A DNA stretch of 64,000 nucleotides from Martinezella lusitana (lineage in GTDB: Bacteria; Pseudomonadota; Alphaproteobacteria; Rhizobiales; Rhizobiaceae), in contig NZ_WUEY01000025.1 of assembly GCF_010668395.1 (NCBI RefSeq), forward strand, positions 1 to 64,000. Direction: 5' to 3'. The notes under the pieces are model-generated. The model made no database searches. It saw only the letters and a list, made by a program, of their open reading frames with translations, and was not told where the DNA came from. Shown in pieces: positions 26,011-33,946 of this stretch (its first letter is position 1; every line of letters starts with the position of its first letter). The position numbers and the translations under genes are program-made.

Positions 26011-26832
26011 GAAATCGTTCCTCTGCGTGCAAATCAATTACGGATTGATTGTGAAGTGATTTTGACGGAACGGAAAGAAATCCGTCCTCGCTATTTGCCC
26101 TCAAACCAAGTCGATGACCATATATTGGGTGGCGTTGCACTCAGCAAGTTTGGTTAACGGGATTTTATGATTGTGCGGTTAGCTTTCGCCATGCCGCGAG
26201 ATGTACCGCGTACGCGGTGCTCCTTCGCTTAAGCTGTAATCCGTAACAGGCAGCTTGCAAAAGTGTCGCAGTGTCGCATGCCTCGATTTTCGTTTGACAC
26301 GGCAACAGCGTTGCAATGCGCCAGGCGCGATTTTCCGACCGGCACATCTTCTGAACGGCTCATCAATCAATGTAAGAGTGTACAGCGACGGACAGCCGCA
26401 TCGTTCCGCCGAAGCCATCGCGGCGGCGCATGGTGCGTATTGGTTGTCCGCGGCGAATGCGGGGCCGCAATCATCTTCCGTAATAGCCATCCCCACATTT
26501 TCTCATTATCCGCACCTCCATCTGTCGAGAGAGGAGATCAGGTTCACTCGAACGGGGCGACAGAAGGGGAGGGGCACGACGCGCCGTCGTGCAATCGGAT
26601 CGAAGCAGGCCGGGATTTCTTGGCCATCTGATAATGCGTGCTTGCCTGCATCAGGATCGGATTCGATTGGAATGGCACCATGAAGGGGCAGGTTGCCCAC
26701 CTGTCCTCCGGAGTGCGACCGAGGCGAACGTGCTGTCGGTCAACGCCTCGAAGCGAGGGGGCTCGTCATCAGAAGCAACATCGGAATTCGTTCGGGTTCG
26801 CTCCATGGGCACATCGATAGGAGACGCGAACA
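26011..26832. other. 820-bp spacer without a convincing gene
   Basis: Contains a perfect 14-bp palindrome ACCGCGTACGCGGT at 26205-26218 and half of a parS-like motif at 26443. Several overlapping frames exist on both strands, but none has a domain, signal or ribosome site. It may hold the promoter of the FinO/ProQ gene at its left end. Confidence 0.4.
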
Positions 26833-27492
26833 ATGACGAAGATTCTGGAGATAGCCGTAAGAAGCGGCTTGGCTCGTGCCTGTCGCGACGGTACATGCAA
26901 TGGCGTGATCGGAAACCCAAGCTCGCATGATTCAGCCGTCATCTGGGACCATATCTTGAATATAACAGCATCTCTGTCACTCGGCACCATTCTTGCTCTT
27001 TCGCTCGGCTCGAATGCCCTCGCGTTCGAAAAATCGACTTTCTTCGATGCCGCACTTTGCAAGCCGCCATATTCGTCAGCCTCCGCCACGAGAATGTACG
27101 ATGAGGCCGAAAAGCTCGCGAAGGCCGATACGTCACTCATGACTGCGGCCGTCTATAAACTGCCCGCGGACTTCGGCAGGCAAGGCTTCGAGGCGGACGA
27201 AGTCGTCTTCGCCGGCACCAGCTTCGGTGTGCTGGTGGAGGGTCTGCGTGCCGACGATCTTGCCAAGTCTTATCACCTGTCATCGGACGGCCTTGGCAAT
27301 CTCTTCGGAACCGCGACGAAATCATACGGACGCGCGTTGGCAAAGGCAGAGCAGCCTGCCGCCGACATGGGTATCGTATCCGTCATCGCCCGAGAGTCGG
27401 CAGCCTTCCCGGGCAAGACCTTGCTGGCTTGCGAGTTCGTCTCGCACGAAGACCTCGAAGCGATGAAGAGCCTGCAATCCCAGTCAAAGTAA
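26833..27492 (+). CDS. putative exported protein of unknown function
   Basis: 219 aa as read from 26833. The true start may be further in, near a hydrophobic segment (ITASLSLGTILALSLGSNALAFE) that looks like a signal peptide at residues 43-65; no internal ATG suits perfectly. The mature part (about 150 aa) is a mixed alpha/beta sequence with two cysteines and no domain I recognise. It is unrelated in strand and spacing to its neighbours. The coding call is supported by the signal-like segment and regular composition. Confidence 0.6.
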   Translation: MTKILEIAVRSGLARACRDGTCNGVIGNPSSHDSAVIWDHILNITASLSLGTILALSLGSNALAFEKSTFFDAALCKPPYSSASATRMYDEAEKLAKADTSLMTAAVYKLPADFGRQGFEADEVVFAGTSFGVLVEGLRADDLAKSYHLSSDGLGNLFGTATKSYGRALAKAEQPAADMGIVSVIARESAAFPGKTLLACEFVSHEDLEAMKSLQSQSK

Positions 27493-27849
27493 GGTGGGTT
27501 TACGCACTGCGCAAAGCTCTTTGAGCCAGGCTGGAGGGCCGTGAGCCATCTTTTGGGTCGGGCCGACGATGGCTATCATCCATGCTCGCATGAGACACAT
27601 GCATGACGCGATGCATGAATGGCGGAAGCAAACTGCCGAATAGCTTCTCTTAAGGAAGGCATTAACCATGTTCTCAAGCTATTGAGCCAACTGGTGTTTG
27701 ATGCGTTCGAGGTGACTGGGGCAGATTTCCGGGCAACGAGACCCCTGCGGGTTGTTCGCAAATAGAGACCGTGCCAAAAATTGATGGTATCCCAGTGGAT
27801 CGAACGCGTCGTGGTTCCGGGCTGTCCAAATCTATCTTAAGAGGAAAGC
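27493..27849. other. 357-bp spacer, low information
   Basis: Short frames on the minus strand have no recognisable domains. No repeats or RNA genes seen. It ends with the AGAGGAAAGC ribosome site of the following exonuclease gene. Confidence 0.4.
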
Positions 27850-28425
27850 ATGCTGCCATTCTATGTGGTCACGGATTGCGAATTTGACGGACCTACGCCA
27901 GGCGCGAACTCGATGTTGTCGTTTGGCTCCGTCGCAGTTTCGGCGACGGGTTCCATCCTCGGCGAATTCGAAGCTGTGCTGGAACCGCTTGACGGAGCTG
28001 TCCGCGACGCAAGCACCATGGCGTTTTGGCATCGGCACCCGGAAGCCTGGGCGGCCTCGACAGAAAATCCCGAAGCTTGCCCCAATGTTATTGGACGCTT
28101 CGTCGATTGGATTCGATCATTCGAAGGGGAGCCGATTTTTACAGCGCATCCTCTCGCGGTCGATGCACCGTGGTTCGACTACTACCTGAGGCGCTTCACG
28201 AGCCGGCCGTTGTTAGAGGGGCCGTGGATCTCTGATCGTCTGTTCAGGCATGCTCCGCTCTGCCTCATGTCATTTATCTCCGGCAAAACCGGACGGCCTC
28301 AATGGGAATGCGATGTGGATCGCTATCCTCTCGAATGGCTGGGATCCGTTGAGCATACGCATCGTGCGATTGATGATGCCCGAGGTTATGCAAACCTGTT
28401 ACGCTTCTTCATCGCCACGGGCTGA
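27850..28425 (+). CDS. DEDDh 3'-5' exonuclease / exoribonuclease-like protein
   Basis: 191 aa. The DnaQ-like fold is indicated by motif I VTDCEFDGP (Asp-x-Glu), motif II in the FTAHPLAVDAPWFDYYL segment, and motif III EHTHRAIDDARGYANL (His then Asp five residues later), giving the DEDDh set of metal ligands. Such proteins trim DNA or RNA from the 3' end. This short single-domain form resembles free-standing RNase T/oligoribonuclease-like or phage/plasmid-borne exonucleases more than a polymerase subunit. A strong ribosome site (AGAGGA) lies 8 nt upstream. Confidence 0.82.
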   Translation: MLPFYVVTDCEFDGPTPGANSMLSFGSVAVSATGSILGEFEAVLEPLDGAVRDASTMAFWHRHPEAWAASTENPEACPNVIGRFVDWIRSFEGEPIFTAHPLAVDAPWFDYYLRRFTSRPLLEGPWISDRLFRHAPLCLMSFISGKTGRPQWECDVDRYPLEWLGSVEHTHRAIDDARGYANLLRFFIATG

Positions 28426-28455
28426 TCTCGACTGACTCGATAGGTCACAGCGTCT

Positions 28456-29118
28456 TCAAGCTTTGCTGGCAACTAGCAGCGCAAGTGATGGGACGAACTG
28501 CGTTGAGTTGCTGAGCCCAAGACGATCGCCAACGTAAGTGAAGAAGGCGATGCCGAACTTTGTGCAGGTCTTCATCAGCCCGAGCATGACATCGCGTGCG
28601 ATCCGGCCATCAAGGCTCATGGTGCCGCAGGTCGGGCCGAACCCTCCCTATAAACCATCCGGCATCGGTACAATAATCGTTTTTCCATCGGGCGTAACCC
28701 ACCGCTCGCGAGGATATCGCACCAGTTCTGCTTCAAGCACGATGTCACGCACGAGGCATGTCTCGTATCCCTTGAACCGCGATCCTGATGGTTTGACGAC
28801 AACCTCCCGGTTAAGCCGATCGCGATCGTGTTTGGCATCTCGTCCGCGTCTTTTGTGACTGCTTCGGCCAGAGTTACCTTGCTCAATCGCCTTCTCCATC
28901 CCCGACGGCTTTATGGACGGACGCGGCGGCAGCTTCTTCATCCGGGCAATCTCGTCACCCAGCAGTTCGTCATTGGTCTCGACGAACTTACAGTTTTCGA
29001 CGCGTAGCGCCTCCACTTCCGCCCGCAACATTCGTACGTCTCCGACAAGACTACCAATCAGCGCGCGTAGTTCAGCAAGCGCCATCGTTTTAAAAGAATC
29101 ATCGCGGCCAGAACTCAT
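28456..29118 (-). pseudogene. transposase relic (IS66-like family), internally deleted
   Basis: The N-terminal 156 residues are those of an IS66-related transposase: a coiled coil (LVGDVRMLRAEVEALRVEN), then LPPRPSIKPSGMEKA, and RFKGYETCLVRDIVLEAELVRYPRERWVTPDGKTI. The frame meets a TAG at 28648, after which GGFGP and a C-terminal tail (FFTYVGDRLGLSNSTQFVPSLALL) continue in the same frame to a TGA at 28456. The catalytic middle is missing. The element therefore suffered an internal deletion plus a nonsense mutation and cannot move. No terminal inverted repeats were found. Confidence 0.72.
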
Positions 29119-29279
29119 GAACCTATTGAGTCAGAACTCGGCCACCATGGAAACTTGCCCGGCTACCGTTCGCTAGCAGCTGGCCGGGGGTAGATTTGGT
29201 GGGACAAGCGCGCTTTCCAGATTCCACATAATTGGTGAGACGCATCCTGGGGTCTCCTCGCACTTAGCAAGCCTACCTA

Positions 29280-29636
29280 TTAAGCGAAGCGAAATATCCA
29301 CACGATGAGGAGCACGTCGATTAGCAATGCAATCACCAGAAGGAGGCCTATGAGCTTTCGACGCTCTACCGTTTCCTTGGATTCAATTTTGAAAGCCGCT
29401 TTGTAAGCGTTCTCGATGTCTCGTTCACTCACTGGTCTAATAGAGTTTCGAGGCAGCGTCATATTGACTAGGCCGCATGTGAGGAAGATGAAAAATAATA
29501 GCAGATAGGGGGCCATTTCAAACACAGCCTTCTGCTGTCCAGCCACTTGCAATCTCTCATTAGATAAACAGGTTTCACTGTCCATCGCAATTGAAAGCCG
29601 CTTGAGCATGCCAGACACTTTGCTCCACTTACGCAC
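29280..29636 (-). CDS. small membrane protein of unknown function
   Basis: Up to 118 aa. Translation may begin further in, at MAPYLLLFFIFLTCGLV. Two TM segments flank a charged cytoplasmic or periplasmic region (RPVSERDIENAYKAAFKIESKETVERRKL); the second TM is LIGLLLVIALLIDVLLIVWIF. No known domain. Moderate support as a gene from the amphipathic pattern and two clean TM helices. Confidence 0.45.
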   Translation of the reverse strand: MRKWSKVSGMLKRLSIAMDSETCLSNERLQVAGQQKAVFEMAPYLLLFFIFLTCGLVNMTLPRNSIRPVSERDIENAYKAAFKIESKETVERRKLIGLLLVIALLIDVLLIVWIFRFA

Positions 29637-29675
29637 CCGGCCGGGTATGCAGGGTTAAAACCCCATGCCACGCGG

Positions 29676-30359
29676 TCATGGTCGTTTGCCGACGGTCAGT
29701 CGCCCGGTGCTCCCGTCTGACAGCTTCACCTTCCCCCAGGCTGACATGAGGTCGGGCGCTCTTGTCACCTCGACTTTCCCGGTACGGCCATCCGAGCATT
29801 TGACTGGAAGAGTGACTGTCGGGCGGCGGTCACTCAGGTCGTAGGCGCCTGAACATTTCACCGAGCGGCGTGACGACTGCACCGAGAAGCGGCCGCTGCC
29901 GTGTGACGCTATGGTCGAGCCTTTGAATGTCTCGCCAGAGTCCATTCTTGCTGAAACGGGAAGGACGATGTCGCCTCTGTCGCGACCTTGCGGTTTCAGC
30001 GGGCGCGAACCGGCGATCCTCAATGCCCGCAAAATGCTGGGAGCCATAACGTGGCCTTGGGCAAACTGAACGTAGTCCTCGTAGGGAATGGCACCTTTTG
30101 CGTAAGCGGTGAGCACGCGGCGGCAAAACTCGCGTCGGACATCTGCTCCGGAAACGCCCATGAGTCTGGCGAGTTGCGCCTGGATTTCAGGTGTAATGGC
30201 GCCGTGACTGCATGCCTCGATGTTCCAGTTGAGAGCCGACGGGTCGCTCAACATATTCTTATCGTATTCGTAACCGCCCTTGCTTGTGACGGATGCGGCC
30301 ATCGACGGCCCGGAAAAAACCAGCGTACCGATGGCCGCCAGAACCATAAGCTTTTTCAT
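29676..30359 (-). CDS. secreted protein of unknown function
   Basis: 227 aa with a clear Sec signal (MKKLMVLAAIGTLVFSGPSMAAS). The first half of the mature part is helical, with two cysteines. The second half (from about residue 140) is beta-rich: KGSTIASHGSGRFSVQSS, a Cys-containing repeat (VKCSGAYDL, VKCSDGRTGKVEV), then LSDGSTGRLTV. The DGRTG/DGSTG repeats suggest a small beta-sandwich. It ends 16 bp from a putative reverse-strand neighbour. Function unknown; likely periplasmic. Confidence 0.75.
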   Translation of the reverse strand: MKKLMVLAAIGTLVFSGPSMAASVTSKGGYEYDKNMLSDPSALNWNIEACSHGAITPEIQAQLARLMGVSGADVRREFCRRVLTAYAKGAIPYEDYVQFAQGHVMAPSILRALRIAGSRPLKPQGRDRGDIVLPVSARMDSGETFKGSTIASHGSGRFSVQSSRRSVKCSGAYDLSDRRPTVTLPVKCSDGRTGKVEVTRAPDLMSAWGKVKLSDGSTGRLTVGKRP

Positions 30360-30878
30360 TCTGCTCCCATTTTCTATTTCTGTGCTGGAACGTGCCCGTT
30401 GTCTCGGGTGAGATCTGTGCGGGCTATGACCTCTATTTCAGTATCCGACGCTCGCCGTTCGCAATTTTTATTGTGGCGCCACTCCCTCCAAGCTATCCCC
30501 ATGTCAAACGTGCACAAGTCATTTTTCATCCACTCATACGCGCAAATTTTCGCAAAGTTAATGGCGCTTGCCGCTTACCAAACGATCATTTGTCGGTAAT
30601 TCTCTTTTGGGTAAGCATCTGATGGATGCCATCCCGAAGCGTGGTCTGCTGGATGCGAAGGCGAGGGAACCTCGATCGGTTGTCAGCGTATTGAACCGCG
30701 GAGGCGCCGACCGCCCGAGCAACCCCGATCCAGCAATCCAGTGCCGCAAGCGCTAATCATGATTGTCCCGATCAAATGCCGACCCAGCTTCGTTTGAGAG
30801 CTGCGGGAGCGCAGAGTGCCGTTGATTTACCGGACACGCCCCTTTATTTCTCACCCTGAAAGAAGAGGTCGGCAAACC
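30360..30878. other. 519-bp spacer before the hydroxyproline cluster
   Basis: No convincing gene. It probably contains the promoters of the secreted protein (left) and the GntR gene (right). I did not find the GntR operator motif seen at 31607, 33862 and 35602 in this stretch. Confidence 0.4.
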
Positions 30879-31580
30879 ATGGATAATGAAACAAGCCTCA
30901 GAAACGAGCGCAAGCGCGGCTCCGGCGTGAAGGTGGTCTATGATATCTTGCGGGACGAAATTCTGGATCTGGAACTGCCGCCGGGCAGTCCTATCGACGA
31001 GGTGCAGCTTTCCGAGCGTTTCGGCATGTCGCGCACGCCGATCCGCGAAGCGCTGGTGCGGCTTGCAGGCGAGGGGCTGATCGATACGCTGCCCAACCGC
31101 TCGACAATGGTGTCGCCGATCGATTTCCTCAACATGCATAGCTATTTCGACGCGCTTGTCCTGATGTACCGGGTCACGACACAGCTTGCCGCCAAATACC
31201 ACCGGCCGGAGGATCTGGAGGTCGTGCGGGCTCTCCAGGCGGAATTCGCGGCTGCAGTCGAGGCACAGGATGCGCTCGCCATGATCTCCACCAATGCCGC
31301 GCTGCATCTTGCGATCGCCGAGGCTGGCCGCAATCCCTATTTCACCGGCCTTTTCACACGGCTATTGAATGAGGGCCGGCGCATTCTGCGCCTCTATTAT
31401 CAATCTTATAATGATCGCCTGCCCCGCCGCTTCGTCGAGGAGCACGACGAAATCATCGCAGCCGTCGCCGCGCGCGATACGGAGCTTGCCGAACGTCTTG
31501 CGCGCGAGCATGCGGAACAGATCGTCAGCCAGGTCCAGAAATTGCTGGTGCGTGGGGACCGTCTCGATATCCAGCTCTAG
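30879..31580 (+). CDS. GntR-family (FCD domain) transcriptional regulator
   Basis: 233 aa, start at 30879 (MDNETSLRNERKRGSG). The N-terminal winged HTH is typical (VYDILRDEILDLELPPGSPIDEVQLSERFGMSRTPIREALVRLAGEGLIDTLPNR). The C-terminal FCD ligand-binding helical domain follows, with metal-binding His residues in the usual places (NAALHLAIAEAGRNPY, EEHDEIIAAV, LAREHAE). It heads the hydroxyproline-type catabolic cluster. Three AAATACAnAnAGTATACAA-like elements in the cluster's promoters are the natural candidates for its operators. Confidence 0.9.
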   Translation: MDNETSLRNERKRGSGVKVVYDILRDEILDLELPPGSPIDEVQLSERFGMSRTPIREALVRLAGEGLIDTLPNRSTMVSPIDFLNMHSYFDALVLMYRVTTQLAAKYHRPEDLEVVRALQAEFAAAVEAQDALAMISTNAALHLAIAEAGRNPYFTGLFTRLLNEGRRILRLYYQSYNDRLPRRFVEEHDEIIAAVAARDTELAERLAREHAEQIVSQVQKLLVRGDRLDIQL

Positions 31581-31606
31581 CTTTGCATATTTCTTGTCGA
31601 CAAATT

Positions 31607-31625
31607 AAATACAAAAGTATATCAA
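31607..31625. promoter_or_regulatory. GntR operator-like element upstream of the DapA-like gene
   Basis: AAATACAAAAGTATATCAA, related to the elements at 33862 and 35602 but with one base less between the ATAC and GTATA halves and an extra T after GTATA. It lies about 80 bp upstream of the start codon. Confidence 0.5.
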
Positions 31626-31705
31626 TGCTGCAAAGACGGTAAGGCACGGCGGCGAGCGCGGCTGGGCTGGTTTGCCGATCCACCCCCAGCCAAGAGGATA
31701 GACAG

Positions 31706-32668
31706 ATGAAGTCCAGCATTTTCTCCGGCGTGATCCCCGCCCTGATGACCCCGTGCAAAGCCGATCGCAGCCCCGATTTCGACGCGCTCGTGCGCAAGGG
31801 CAAGCAATTGATCGCCGATGGCATGTCGGCAGTGGTGTATTGCGGCTCGATGGGCGATTGGCCGCTCCTGAGCGACGCGCAGCGCATGGAAGGCGTCGAG
31901 CGCCTGGTCAAGGCGGGCGTGCCCGTCATCGTCGGCACCGGCGCCGTCAACACGGCATCGGCGGTCGCCCACGCCGCGCATGCACAGAAGGTTGGCGCTC
32001 GGGGCCTGATGGTCATTCCCCGCGTCCTGTCGCGCGGTTCGGTGATCTCTGCCCAGAAGTCGCACTTCAAGGCGATCCTGACCGCCGCGCCGAATCTTCC
32101 GGCCGTCATCTACAACAGCCCTTATTATGGCTTTGCGACGCGTGCCGATCTGTTTTTCGCATTGCGGGCCGAGCATGCCAACCTCGTCGGCTTCAAGGAG
32201 TTCGGTGGCCCGGCCGATATGCGTTATGCCGCCGAAAACATCACCAGCCGCGATGACGACGTATCGCTGATGATCGGCGTCGACACGGCCGTCTTCCATG
32301 GTTTCGTCAACTGCGGCGCAACCGGTGCCATCACCGGCATCGGCAACGTTCTGCCCAAGGAAGTCATCCATCTTTGCAATCTCGCGCAGGCTGCTGCCAC
32401 CGGCGACGTCGACGCGCGCCAGCGCGCGCTTGAACTCGAGCAGGCGTTTGCCATCCTGTCGTCCTTCGATGAAGGTCCGGATCTGGTTCTCTTCTTCAAG
32501 CACATGATGGTGCTGAAGGGAGACAGGGAGTACGAACTCCACTTCAACGAAAGCGATGCCCTGAATGAAAGCCAGCGCGGTTACGTCGAGGCGCAATTCA
32601 AGCTGTTCAACACCTGGTACGCCGAGTGGAGCAAGCTTCCCGGCGCGGTGGAAAAGTACAAGGCCTGA
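31706..32668 (+). CDS. dihydrodipicolinate synthase-family enzyme (probable pyrroline-4-hydroxy-2-carboxylate deaminase)
   Basis: 320 aa TIM barrel of the DapA/NAL class I aldolase family. The active-site tyrosine is in IYNSPYYGFATR, the Schiff-base lysine in LVGFKEFGGPADM, and the N-terminal YCGSMGDWPLLS replaces the GTTGE of true DapA, so it is not the lysine-pathway enzyme. In 4-hydroxyproline degradation this family deaminates 1-pyrroline-4-hydroxy-2-carboxylate to alpha-ketoglutarate semialdehyde. The neighbours (semialdehyde dehydrogenase, D-amino-acid dehydrogenase, pyrroline-carboxylate reductase) support that. A strong terminator follows. Confidence 0.85.
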   Translation: MKSSIFSGVIPALMTPCKADRSPDFDALVRKGKQLIADGMSAVVYCGSMGDWPLLSDAQRMEGVERLVKAGVPVIVGTGAVNTASAVAHAAHAQKVGARGLMVIPRVLSRGSVISAQKSHFKAILTAAPNLPAVIYNSPYYGFATRADLFFALRAEHANLVGFKEFGGPADMRYAAENITSRDDDVSLMIGVDTAVFHGFVNCGATGAITGIGNVLPKEVIHLCNLAQAAATGDVDARQRALELEQAFAILSSFDEGPDLVLFFKHMMVLKGDREYELHFNESDALNESQRGYVEAQFKLFNTWYAEWSKLPGAVEKYKA

Positions 32669-32696
32669 GGCTGCCGTCTCAGCTTGGTCATAAGTA

Positions 32697-32726
32697 AAAG
32701 GGGCCTTCGAGAAGGCCCCTTTTTTA
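32697..32726 (+). terminator. rho-independent terminator, probably bidirectional
   Basis: AAGGGGCCTT, loop CGAG, AAGGCCCCTT then TTTTTATT. An A-run precedes the stem, so it can also end transcription of the converging reductase gene (32775-33812, minus strand). Confidence 0.92.
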
Positions 32727-32774
32727 TTGTTCCATGCGGGTTTTCCGCCCATGGCTTGACATGGGCGGGACCAT

Positions 32775-33812
32775 TCAGGCCACGGCATCGAGGCCGAGTT
32801 CCTGAAGCCGGTCGAGCTGGCGGATTTCATCGGATGTCAGCGGGATACCCTCTTTTTGCGCGCGAGCGCGGGCGGCGAAACGGCGCTGCGAGGGAAGGCG
32901 GGCGCCCTGGCCGGCGATCGCTTCGAACAGCGTTTCGGCGCGGGCAAGTGGATTGCCGGGCCTGCCGGCTGAGAAGGCTTCCGGCGAGAAGGCGACGATC
33001 AGTTCGCCGTGCCGTGGGGCAAACGCCGTCGACCCCAGGTAGTCGAGTGCTTCGCGGCTGGTGAAATCACCGATCATGACACCCGCCAGAAGCTCGATCA
33101 TCGTGCCGATGGCCGAACCCTTATGGCCTCCGAAAGGCAGCATCGCGCCGGCGAGGGCCGCTTCCGGATCCGTGGTCGGTTGGCCATCGGCATCTATGGC
33201 CCAGCCCTCCGGCAGAGACTTGCCGGCCCGGCGATGCAGCTCGATCTCGCCGCGCGCGGCAACGGAAGTGGCGAAGTCGAAGACATAAGGCGGACTGTCG
33301 AGGCGCGGCCAGCCGAAGGCGAACGGGTTCGTCCCCAGGAGCGGGGCGGTGCCGCCGGCAGGCGCTACCGTGGAATAGCTCGGGCACATGGCGAAGGCCG
33401 CAAGACCTCGATCCGTCAAGGCTTCCACTTCCGGCCAAAGGGCTGCGAAGTGCGTGCAGTCGTTGATGGCGAGCGCGGCTATGCCGAAGCGGCGAGCCCG
33501 CTTGGCAAGCACCGGTGCGCCGAGCTCGAAGGCGGCATTCGAGAAGCCGCTCTTGGCATCGACGCGTACTATGGCGGAGTCATCGCGCTGTTCCAGCACC
33601 GGCACCGCATCCGGCCGCGCCTTGCCGGCTTTGACCGCGCGCAGAACGCCTTCGATGCGGTAGATGCCGTGGGATTTGCAGGCGTCGCGCTCGCCGGCGA
33701 CGATGACCCGTGCGATTGCGGCGGCCTGCTGCTCGCTGAGGCCGGCTTTCGAAAGGATCGCCACGACGCGGCCTTGCAGCGCGTCCGGCGTCAAGGTGGT
33801 GACGTCGCTCAT
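32775..33812 (-). CDS. Ldh/malate-dehydrogenase-2 family reductase (probable pyrroline-2-carboxylate reductase)
   Basis: 345 aa, start at 33812 (MSDVTTLTPDALQGR) behind GGGAGAA. It belongs to the NAD(P)-dependent L-sulfolactate/malate dehydrogenase-like family with its unusual fold. Motifs: ACKSHGIYRIEG (catalytic Ser/His region), INDCTHFAALWPEVEAL and PFGGHKGSAIGTMIELLAG. Members in proline and hydroxyproline operons reduce delta1-pyrroline-2-carboxylate (or piperideine-2-carboxylate) to L-proline (or L-pipecolate). Divergent from the semialdehyde dehydrogenase, sharing a promoter with an operator element. Convergent with the DapA-like gene. Confidence 0.85.
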   Translation of the reverse strand: MSDVTTLTPDALQGRVVAILSKAGLSEQQAAAIARVIVAGERDACKSHGIYRIEGVLRAVKAGKARPDAVPVLEQRDDSAIVRVDAKSGFSNAAFELGAPVLAKRARRFGIAALAINDCTHFAALWPEVEALTDRGLAAFAMCPSYSTVAPAGGTAPLLGTNPFAFGWPRLDSPPYVFDFATSVAARGEIELHRRAGKSLPEGWAIDADGQPTTDPEAALAGAMLPFGGHKGSAIGTMIELLAGVMIGDFTSREALDYLGSTAFAPRHGELIVAFSPEAFSAGRPGNPLARAETLFEAIAGQGARLPSQRRFAARARAQKEGIPLTSDEIRQLDRLQELGLDAVA

Positions 33813-33861
33813 CTGAATTCTCCCATGGTTCACTTGCTTGCATCATAGGTGCGAAAATTGT

Positions 33862-33880
33862 AAATACAAAAAGTATACAA
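33862..33880. promoter_or_regulatory. GntR operator-like element in the reductase / dehydrogenase divergent promoter
   Basis: AAATACAAAAAGTATACAA. It matches the element upstream of the ABC transporter (35602, opposite strand) at 17 of 19 positions. It lies between the divergent reductase and aldehyde dehydrogenase genes and could control both. Confidence 0.62.
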
Positions 33881-33946
33881 AAAATCGACACGCATAAAGC
33901 AACGCTACCACGCATTTCAGCGCATCGGCAAGGGAAAGGGAAGATC

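Noticed and set aside
26443..26458. GTTGTCCGCGGCGAAT, another parS-like half-site
   Set aside because: Only the left half matches; the right arm is lost, so it is not a symmetrical site.
31622..32830. 402-codon open frame antisense to the DapA-like gene
   Set aside because: The sense strand has catalytic Tyr and Lys motifs and a terminator; the antisense frame has no recognisable features.
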